The notes beneath the pieces were generated by a model that saw only the letters and a program-made list of their open reading frames with translations, did no database searches and was not told the DNA's origin. A stretch of 64,000 nt of DNA from Guadua angustifolia (lineage: Eukaryota > Streptophyta > Magnoliopsida > Poales > Poaceae), in NCBI GenBank assembly GCA_036346375.1, contig CM070515.1, positions 14,654,423 through 14,718,422 on the forward strand, written 5' to 3'. The first letter of the stretch is position 1, and the number at the start of each line of letters is the position of its first letter. This document shows, piece after piece, positions 56,317 through 64,000 of the stretch. A program made the position numbers and the translations under genes.

Positions 56317-56439
56317 TTAACTATTTGCCATCCTTATGGAGTCTTCTGATGATATGAGTCATCGACACGCCACAGCCGATGATATGAGTCATCGACAGCA
56401 GAATCTACTGGCGACTTCGTAAGAGTGGCAAATAGTTAA
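56317..56439. mobile_element. Small palindromic MITE-like element
   Basis: The left arm TTAACTATTTGCCATCCTTA and the inverted right arm TTAACTATTTGCCACTCTTA match over about 25 bp. The centre holds a direct repeat of GATGATATGAGTCATCGACA. Length 123 bp. The TTAA at both ends may be part of the target site. Confidence 0.75.
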
Positions 56440-56968
56440 AAGCCCTTTGACCGGAGGTGGCCACGCATGGCATGCATGTGCGCGCCCGCACGTGCGAAGC
56501 ATGAACGGCCTCCTCGGCATGGACAGCGGACGGACGGGATGAGCGTGCGGCGCGCGTTAGCAACGCAACACGCGGAGACAATTAACGATCAAGATTAACC
56601 ACGACCGACCAGCCGTACGTTCGCACTCCCTGGAGCATATGAGTACGTGCGTGCTCAAAGCAACCGCACAGTATTGCAAGCTCAATTCAGAGACGCAGCG
56701 AGTTCAGAATCAAGTTCGAGATCTAAACAAACATTGCTCTCAAATCAAAGCACCCCAGATGCATGTACCCCAAAAATCGCATGTGAATAAGGAATTTAAT
56801 TACTCACGTCACTGTCGCTTCCCAGAGGTAGGACGAACCTCCGAGCATTGCCCGATCTTTCAATGCTAGAACAAGCACTGGTGAATATTTATGACACCGG
56901 CACATGTGCTTTATTTTATCCTCTGTTCCTCGACGTTGAGGTTGTACATACATATGTTTCGGTTTGAG

Positions 56969-57693
56969 TAGGGATATGCATTTTTAAACTGAAACTGAAT
57001 TACCGAAACGAACCGAACCGAATTAACAGATTATTTCGGTATTTTCGATTTTTAGTTCGGTTTTTGTTTTAGTATAATTCAGTTTTCGGTGTTCAGTTCG
57101 GTTTTTCGCTTCAAAAAACCAAATAACCGAATAACCTATGTACAATACCATTTTTTAATGTTCTTCCTAAAACCACTAAACAATTCTCATATTCTAATAC
57201 ATTTATACATAAGTTTAATATATATTCAAATGTTCTATTATGCTTATATTGTAATGATCTATGAATATTGTGTCGGTTTATCTATACTCTGTGTTGCGAT
57301 ATGAGAAGGACTAAAGATGTGTTTGGTAGAGCTCCAGCTCTACCAGATCCGTGGAGCTGGAACTGTGAGTACATTAAAAATGTTTAGATAGATCATTTTG
57401 TTTACATTTTAGACCAAAAATATAGATTTAATTCACTTTGTTTCAGCCTACAAGTTTCAAATCCGAGGTGAAGTTAGGAGCTGAAGCTCTACCAAACAGG
57501 CCCTAAATCTAATCTACCTAGTGTTTATTCATATTTCGGTTAACCGAAAAACCGAACTAACTGAACCAAAATATTTCGGTTAATTCAGTTTGATTTTTTA
57601 TTTTTGTCCAAAAAATTCGGTTGCTAGTTTCCAAAAACCAAATTATTTTAAAACAAAAAGAACTGAACCGATCAAACCGAATGCCCACCCCTA
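56969..57693. mobile_element. hAT-like element with a nested Tourist MITE
   Basis: Ends TAGGGATATGC and (inverted) TAGGGGTGGGC, with flanks GGTTTGAG (56961-56968) and AGTTTGAG (57694-57701), an 8-bp duplication with one mismatch. Subterminal sequence is rich in TTCGGTT and AACCGAA in both orientations, typical of a common grass hAT MITE family. Non-coding. Confidence 0.8.
57315..57503. mobile_element. Tourist-like MITE nested in the hAT-like element
   Basis: Ends AGATGTGTTTGGTAGAGCTC and (inverted) GGGCCTGTTTGGTAGAGCTT, flanked on both sides by TAA (57312-57314 and 57504-57506). 189 bp, PIF/Harbinger type. Confidence 0.85.
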
Positions 57694-57701
57694 AGTTTGA
57701 G

Positions 57702-58391
57702 CACTTTCAAGGTATATTAAATTCAATATTGATCGTTCATTCTTTTTTATCTATTAGATTAGATTAGTTAGTATTTATCTATATATTTTTATAGTCGTAA
57801 AATAATAGGACTAACCTTAACAAATAAATGACTAGATCTGATTTTTACTACTCACTATGTACTACCGGTATAACACACAGTAATATTTCTCTTATGTTTA
57901 TACTCACTTATTCCATGCAAGTGTGGGCTTAATCTAGGCCAAACAGGCCTTACAACCTCAAAGACAATACTATCAAGAGCAGTGCTTTTATAAATCATTC
58001 TTCTCATATAAGTTGTATAAATTTTAAAACAAATAAATATGTCATTAACCATTATCCATCCTTGTTTATGCTTTAATATTTGTACATTTCGATGTATAGA
58101 AGCAAACAAAGATGTTATTAATACGGGCAAGTATAGGTGTAGTACTACACTCTATGTACGTATAGCAGCGAGAGGGTACCTAGTTTGGTGTAACAGGCAG
58201 TAGGCGGCGAGCAGCATGCTGGTCCACCATTCCATGCGCAAATATTCCCAGGGTGTGATGTGCAGCTGCAGAAGCTACCCAAAAATTAACCCTCCGACTG
58301 CCAAGCAAGCTCCAAACAAGAAACCCAACCACTCACCAAACTCTGAGATCTCCCTCTCTCGCTCGCCAGAACGATCCCGTGATCTTGCGCA
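57702..58391. other. Spacer and upstream region of the next gene
   Basis: AT-rich up to about 58250, then a likely promoter/leader; no clear TATA box chosen. Nothing else recognised. Confidence 0.4.
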
Positions 58392-58889
58392 ATGGCGACC
58401 GACGCGATCCTGGAGACGATCAAGCCGCGGCGGAGCGCGTCGCGGGACGATCTGCCGGTGACGAACGCCGGGGCCGGCGCGGGGGACCACCTGATCGGGC
58501 TGCGCCGGCGCATGTCGTCCTTCTCGGTGCGCATCCAGCCGCTGTCGTCAGCCGGCGCCGCGGCGGCGGCGTTCCGGCGGGCGCGGTCGATGCCGTCGGT
58601 CAAGGCGCTGGCGGCGGCGGGCGCGGTGCGGCGGTGGTGGGACTGGGGCGTCGGGTGGGTGATGGCGCGGAAACCCGCCTTCGCGCGCGACCTCGAGATG
58701 AACGACGACGAGGCCTCGGCGCTCGGCTGCCACTGCCGCGGCACGTGGAGGCACGTCTTCTACAAGGTTCGCGCCGAGGTGCGCCGCCTCCTCGGCCGCG
58801 ACGGCCTCCCGCTCTCCGCGCAGGACTTCAGGTACGACTCCGTCAGCTACGCCCAGAACTTCGACAATGGCGACGCTCGAGAGCCATGA
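58392..58889 (+). CDS. Small intronless plant gene of unknown function
   Basis: A single exon of 165 codons: MATDAILETIKPRRSASRDD, RRRMSSFSVRIQPLS, ARSMPSVKALAAAG, VRRWWDWGVGWVMARKPAFA, RDLEMNDDEASALGCH, GTWRHVFYKVRAEVRRLLG and the end FRYDSVSYAQNFDNG. I recognise this as a conserved plant family (blocks RRMSSFS, SMPSVKA, RWWDW, KPxFARDLExN, W-RHVFYKVR, YDSxSYxxNFDxG) but recall no proven function. The RRxSxS and RSMPS serines look like possible phosphorylation sites; the RWWDW-GVGWVM segment is hydrophobic but too short to be sure of a membrane helix. The ATG at 58392 follows a leader of CTCTC-rich sequence, and the frame is open and GC-rich with plant-like codon use. It shares its C-terminal signature with the gene at 51397. 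Confidence 0.85.
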   Translation: MATDAILETIKPRRSASRDDLPVTNAGAGAGDHLIGLRRRMSSFSVRIQPLSSAGAAAAAFRRARSMPSVKALAAAGAVRRWWDWGVGWVMARKPAFARDLEMNDDEASALGCHCRGTWRHVFYKVRAEVRRLLGRDGLPLSAQDFRYDSVSYAQNFDNGDAREP

Positions 58890-61514
58890 GCGCAGCGAGC
58901 GAGATGCCGAATCTCGCATACCTACGAGTGGGTGCATTCGCGCGCCATTATTAGAAATGGAAGTGTATAGCTCGGTCGATCAATACGGCATTGCATATAA
59001 AGTTGCTTAATATACTCGCGCTACAATAAACCGAATTAATTGGTTGTAAAATATATATTATGGTACCGTGTGTGATCTCATCGATCGATCTAGGAGCAAA
59101 TGATGATCAAAGCAATGCTGCTCCTTCGAGATCGCATCAATGGAGTTAAAGCTGTAATATTATGCCTTTCTTTCTGTTTTTCTGCGTTTTTGTCTCTCTT
59201 CTTGGATTCCTTCTTGTAACTGAGTCCATCGATCGACGTTGGGCGGCAAATGTAAATTTCTGTAACACCTCGTAACGCAAATCAGTTGCCACTGCAACAT
59301 TTGTGAACCAACATTCTGACGAACGAAGCAGAGAGGATTGATTTTTTTTATTTTTCTGGTCAGATTCAGATCTGCTTCGGCTTCGGGTTCAGGGACCCTT
59401 TTCCAGCTGTGGTAACATGAGAGCTACAGCTGAGCTACCGCTCATCGCCTAAAGTATCCTTCTCCCTCCTCGGGCTGTTTCGGTTTGTACGAATTGATTT
59501 GTAAAGTCGAAACAGACAGAGAGGGCGAGAGATAGCAACTGGGCGCCCAACTGTGGAGGTAGGTGTCTTCTTCTTCCTTGCGATCGGTCGGCCATGGGGA
59601 TGGGACGGTAGGGCCTGCAGAACAATGACACCCTGAGCTGTGCCGAGTCTGAGCTACCACGCGACATGTACATGGCCGCGTGTGGTAGCTGCTGCATCCA
59701 TGCCGAGGAGAGGACGCGGGCTGTGTCACTGCCCAGTGGTGCTCTAGTCTTTACTCCACCCAAGGCGAGGGCCATTCTTTTTTTTTTTCAAAACAAAAGG
59801 TAAAAAAAAAAAACTTGTGCAAAGACCCCGTTCCGGGTGGTCTGATCCTTGAAAATGGGCTGATCCAACGGCTCTAAACAGGTCATATGCGTGAGTTACA
59901 TATCACAAAAATCAGCTTAGTCCTTTAAAAAAAATTATCAAGTTACCAAGCAATCTATTGAGCTAGCATCGAGAGACACTAAAAGTTTAAGGATGAATAT
60001 ACCAAAAATTTAAAATTAATTTAATGATAACTCATGGTACATATCGAAGATGGTAAAGAGTAGAGAGAGAGAGAGAGAGAGAGAGCGTGCTTGATGGAAG
60101 AAGGCTCTGTGGCACCAAACGACGGACATGTTTTGCTCTGGGCTGGTCAGCAAGTCCCGCGAGGGCCAGGGCCGAGGTGCTGTGGATAAATGGGCCTTCT
60201 GAACTTATGTTGTCTCTTTTACAGTGATGGGCTTACATCATTGTCTGGATGAAGTAGAATGATTGGCCCGTTCTAAGTTGGAGCCTTCACTATGGAAGCC
60301 CATTACAACCTGGCTTTGCGGATTAAAGATTTGAAGCCCATATATTGGAAACTGCCGCTACCGTGGCGAGCTTCAGCCCAACTAAAGCCCGAGAGAAGGA
60401 CAATCTAGCCCTAAGCCCGAGAGATACAATACGATCACTAAAGCAGAGCATCCTAAGAAGCAAACGTGTATGAGACTGATCATCTGATCAAATCGCCGTA
60501 GTGTTGGTGCGCATCTCCAGGTAGATTGTTTATTAAATTTTAACCCATTTGGCAAAGAAGAACAAAGAGAAAATGGCATTATCTGATCTCTGAAATGGTA
60601 TGTGATTCTTGAAGGTAATAACATGGTAGGAAGACGGGAAAATTCTCTCTCAATTAGCACCTGCATAACCAATTGGTTCATTCAGAATTTGACATGCAAC
60701 CAACCAGCCAGCAATCAACACCTGTCCCGGAAGACAAGGTTGTACAGTGGCAGTGCAAATGACGATTAGTACTACTACAAAACTAAAAGATAGAAGTATA
60801 GAACTCTAGAGCTTGAATGCATGTTTTACCAATTTTACCTGATGCATGCATGCATGCAAGCAGGAACTTCCAGCTCCCTTCCTGCAGGCAGTTCCCTACC
60901 CTATTCCTAACAGGACCTGGATGGCCGGACATGCACAGCAGGTCACCGTGCAGCCGCTCCGATTCCAAGACTTGCGTGCCTTAAATGCACAGCAGCTACA
61001 CCTTGCAGTATCCATTCTTCATCCTCTCTGGATCCCCTTGTGCTGTTCCGCTCGCAATTCCATGCGTGAGCGAGGTAGGTCTTACTTATACGTGAGTGGG
61101 TTAGCATCGACCACCGTCCATGTTACCCGCTTCATGTAGGTGAATCCATCATTTTTATAGCGCCTTAAAATTCATTTTTTTACAAATTTAACTTTTTTAA
61201 TTTGTGAAACTAGCTCCCTCAACGAGCTCGAAAGGCGCTGTGAACGACACGAATTATCTACCACGCCATGAGAACTCAACAGTAAATTACCGAGCAAGAG
61301 TAGCTCGACAGAAATCGACAACCAGGTACCAACCCACGGCAGTGAATTTGTTTCATTAGCGATTTAATTAAGTGATTAATTAATAAATTTGATTAATTAG
61401 AGATTAAATTAGCGGATTTGATTCCCGTTGAAAAGGGGAGCTCGATAGGAATCTTAGTAAAGCAGTTGACCTGTCGAGCTCCCCATGTGCGAGAGATAAC
61501 TTGTAGGTGTTAAA
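58890..61514. other. Long intergenic stretch
   Basis: About 2.6 kb with no supported gene. A minus-strand frame at 59449-59775 has no recognisable domain and low protein character. A (GA)n microsatellite lies at 60062-60085, and GCATGCATGCATGCA at about 60844. The first few hundred bases are probably the 3' UTR of the gene ending at 58889. Confidence 0.5.
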
Positions 61515-62144
61515 TAGGGATGGCAATCGGGTGCGGTGGGTGCGGGTAGTGCTCGCCCATACCCGCGAACTAAAATCTCCCCTACGGGTATACCCGTAAA
61601 GGGTCGCAGGCGAAGAATATCGCCCATACCCGTCGCCTGCGGGTATCCGATACCCGCTAGTATACCCGTTTACTCGCCACCATCAACAATCTTTCCAACT
61701 AAAAAGCACTAGGAGCTAATCAGTTACGGCACTAATATAATCATTTTGATGAAATTATGGGTATTAGCTACATTCTGTGGATTGAAGAATAATTATCAAC
61801 AATTTAAAATTTCAAATGTACATGAGAATACGAATTAAAATAATACATGCAAATAAATAACACACAGATACTCAAGTTTAACAATTACTGAAATGAGATA
61901 CCACAAATTAGGGATCAGGAGGCCAACTGGGCGCCTGTTCTAGCTCATATGTTAATAGAAGGCGGCGGGTAATCGGGCGGAACAGGTACGGGTGAAGCTC
62001 CCCCATACCCATAGCCGCTTACCCGTCAGGTAGAGTTTAGCCCCCATAAACATGTCCTCGGGTAATAAAAGAGGAACATACCCACCTCTATTAGGTTTTT
62101 ACCCGCGGGTACACGGGTAATCAGGTAAGATTAATTGCCATCTA
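61515..62144. mobile_element. hAT-like MITE
   Basis: Starts TAGGGATGGCAAT and ends, inverted, TAGATGGCAAT. Subterminal sequence is rich in GGGTA and TACCC motifs in both orientations (for example CGGGTATACCCG-like stretches at 61590-61670 and 62090-62125). No clear 8-bp target duplication was found. Non-coding, 630 bp. Confidence 0.7.
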
Positions 62145-62255
62145 TAAAAAATTTCAGATAGAACTATATATAAAAAAATATAGCAATGAGGGCAAGAAAG
62201 AAAAAAAATCCCCTGAGGGATGCAACGCATTTCACTATTCCATGTATGCTCTCGA

Positions 62256-62629
62256 TCAGGGTTCACAAAACCGCATCAAAAAGCTGGTTCGGTTTTGCAT
62301 GCGGTTTTCAAAAACCGCTCAAAAATCGAAAGAGATGAAAATTTTAAAAAATTGAAAAATCGAAAACCGCGGTTTTTCGCGAAAAACCACTCGGTTTTCT
62401 CGAAAAACTAACCTGTCCAATTGAATGTTCTTCGAAAACAGCTTTTGAGCGGTTTTTGACGAAAACCACGGTTTTTTAAAACCGCTGACATAAATTTTTT
62501 AAAAAAATTTAATTTTTTTAATTTTTTTAAAAAATTAAAACGGTTTACCAAGCGGTTTTGGATCTCGAACCGGAGCGGTAAAGTCAAAACCACGGTTTTC
62601 GAGTGGTTTTTCGCGGTTTTGTGAACCAT
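62256..62629. mobile_element. hAT-like MITE rich in CGGTTTT/AAAACCG
   Basis: Starts TCAGGGTTCACAAAACCGC and ends, inverted, ATGGTTCACAAAACCGCG. Flanks GCTCTCGA and GCTCTCTC agree in 6 of 8 bases. The interior is almost wholly made of CGGTTTT and AAAACCG blocks in both orientations, so it can fold on itself. Non-coding. Confidence 0.65.
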
Positions 62630-62822
62630 GCTCTCTCTAGTTGCAAAATTACTTGTCACTGGTTTCAGAGGGTGCTTCTTTTTTATTAGAAATTATTAGA
62701 AAAGGCTGTAGAGAAGTGAAGGCTGGCATTGATGCTGATCTATATCTAAATTTTAAGCGGTGCTTATACATCTGTAGTCTATCGTACCACCGCTCTCTCG
62801 CTTTCTGGTTGCCGCCTTTTGT

Positions 62823-64000
62823 CACTACTGAAAAACGACAAGATTTTAAATCGGCCAAAAATAGACCGACGTAAATAACTTAATATTTTCGTCGGCCCAC
62901 AGGAACCGACGAAGTTACGTTTATTTTCGTCGGTATGTGATAAAAGGCCGACGAAAATATATAGTTGATTTATCGCGCCAGGGAAATTTCAAAAAATTTT
63001 TTGCCTATTTTCGTCGGTCTAGGCTGACGAAAATAGGACACGTGACATGCCACAGCTATTTTCGTCGGTCTAGACCGGCGAAAATAGGACACGTGGTGTG
63101 GCTCTCTATTTTCGTCGGTCTAGACCGACGAAAACAACCGCTGCTCCACTGCCACGCAAAAAGGCCCGCAAGGCCCGCTACCGACCGATCGATCAAACCC
63201 TACGCCACGCTTGCTTTTCGTCCGCCGCCGCTTCGTCCCCTCGGCCGCCGCCGCCGATCTCCGCCACGCCGCCTCTGCCCGTCGCGTAGCACCGCCGCCA
63301 TCCGCCCCCGCGCCACGCCAAGGCCGCCACACATCCGGAGCCCCACCGCCGACGTCGTGAGCCGCCGCCGACCACCTCTTGCTCCTCCCACGCAGACGCA
63401 GCTTCGGTCCACCAAAACCCGCTCTCGAGATCCAAATCCGGTGCCCATGCCCGAGGCCCCGCGATCTTCGTTGTTGCTGCCGGCGGTGGCGGCGGCAAAG
63501 CCTCGGCTCCTCCGTCTTCGCGGCGAGGCGACGGCGCGAGGTGGCGCGCCCTGCGGCGGCCGCCGGGATGGGGCGCCCGGTGACCTTCTTCTTCGCCATG
63601 AAGCGGTGGATGTTCTCCGCCTCGTGATCCCGCCACGCCCCACACTTCAGCCTCGCCGCCACCACCCGCCATGAGGTCGCCGCCGCTAACTCATCGCTTT
63701 CGACTCTGGAAATGCCGTTGCTTCTCTTACTAGTTGAGTGCATCCGATTCGGCTGCCGTGACTAGTCTAATAGTGGGCAGTGGAAGCGTGATGAGTCTGT
63801 AATGAACAATTCAATTGGTTAGATTAACCATGGCTGTGTGTGACATCTCTTGCTTTGATTTAGCAATCTGGCTTGGCTTTATTGGAGCTGGGGAGCTAGA
63901 ATCGTGAAAATATCAAAATCCCAATGTGCTCTCTAATGATATGCCGTTACCAAAATTAATGTTGTATTGGTCAATTTTAAGTGTGTAATGTGACATCTAC
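62823..64000 (+). mobile_element. 5' part of a CACTA transposon, runs off the window
   Basis: Begins CACTACTGAAAAACGACA, a grass CACTA terminus. Subterminal motifs TTTTCGTCGG and CCGACGAAAA alternate between 62885 and 63135 in tight inverted pairs. From about 63140 the sequence turns very GC-rich (63180-63670), with open frames on both strands, resembling a captured gene exon or the GC-rich leader of the element's own gene. No transposase is visible before the window ends, and the other terminus is outside. Confidence 0.8.

Noticed and set aside
58286..58937. Minus-strand frames of 152 and 129 codons opposite the 58.4-kb gene
   Set aside because: The plus-strand frame carries conserved protein blocks; the opposite frames are GC-rich shadows.
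59449..59775. 108-codon minus-strand open frame
   Set aside because: No domain, no conserved blocks and no promoter or splice context; treated as chance.
63120..63743. 207-codon minus-strand and 245-codon plus-strand frames at the window end
   Set aside because: Both arise from the GC-rich block of the CACTA element, overlap each other and show no conserved motif. Neither could be chosen as real.
1..64000. tRNA, rRNA or other structured RNA genes
   Set aside because: Scanning by eye revealed no tRNA cloverleaf with B-box, no rRNA core and no snRNA signature, though a covariance search was not possible.

Overview
The window is nuclear DNA of a flowering plant, almost certainly a grass (my guess is a panicoid grass; the species is not identified). 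The evidence is long LTR retrotransposons of grass type, abundant hAT, MULE, Tourist, Stowaway and CACTA elements, GC-rich first exons with GT-AG introns, and plant-only gene families (a DYW-type PPR protein, a PIRL leucine-rich-repeat protein). There is no sign of prokaryotic or organellar organisation.

Layout. 1-12 kb: a solo LTR of about 3.6 kb with a perfect 5-bp target duplication, one exon of an aminoacylase-1-like gene, a truncated copia element on the minus strand and a small CDC48-like fragment. 12.0-22.9 kb: one full-length Ty3/gypsy element of the Tat (RIRE2-like) lineage with two LTRs and a perfect 5-bp TSD. Gag-pol lies on the minus strand, and a six-exon accessory gene with its own TATA box lies antisense to it. 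23.1-27.2 kb: a DYW-class PPR gene, now a pseudogene, split by two hAT elements that each keep a perfect 8-bp TSD. 27.7-31.1 kb: a small two-exon coiled-coil gene with a third hAT in its intron and an in-frame stop in exon 2. 32.4-35.0 kb: a duplicated segment of about 650 bp either side of a CACTA end. 35.8-44.0 kb: an old plus-strand copia element whose 5' LTR received a Tourist MITE and a 2.5-kb solo LTR. 45.0-47.1 kb: an intact three-exon PIRL gene, the best preserved gene here. 47.9-58.2 kb: MITEs, short tandem arrays (165 bp x3, about 317 bp x3, 103 bp x2) and nested hAT/MULE/Tourist elements. 51.4-51.8 kb and 58.4-58.9 kb: two small genes of unknown function sharing a C-terminal DSVSYxxNFDxG signature. 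61.5-64.0 kb: two hAT-like elements and the start of a CACTA element running off the window.

Genes do not form a pathway. Only the PIRL gene and the 58.4-kb gene look intact; the PPR gene, the 27.7-kb gene and the 51.4-kb gene carry disabling changes as read here. The most instructive structures are the antisense, intron-bearing accessory gene in the gypsy element and the many insertions whose target duplications can be read directly, giving a relative order of events. Nothing here clearly amounts to a new molecular system. All identifications were made by reading the sequence; no database search was run.
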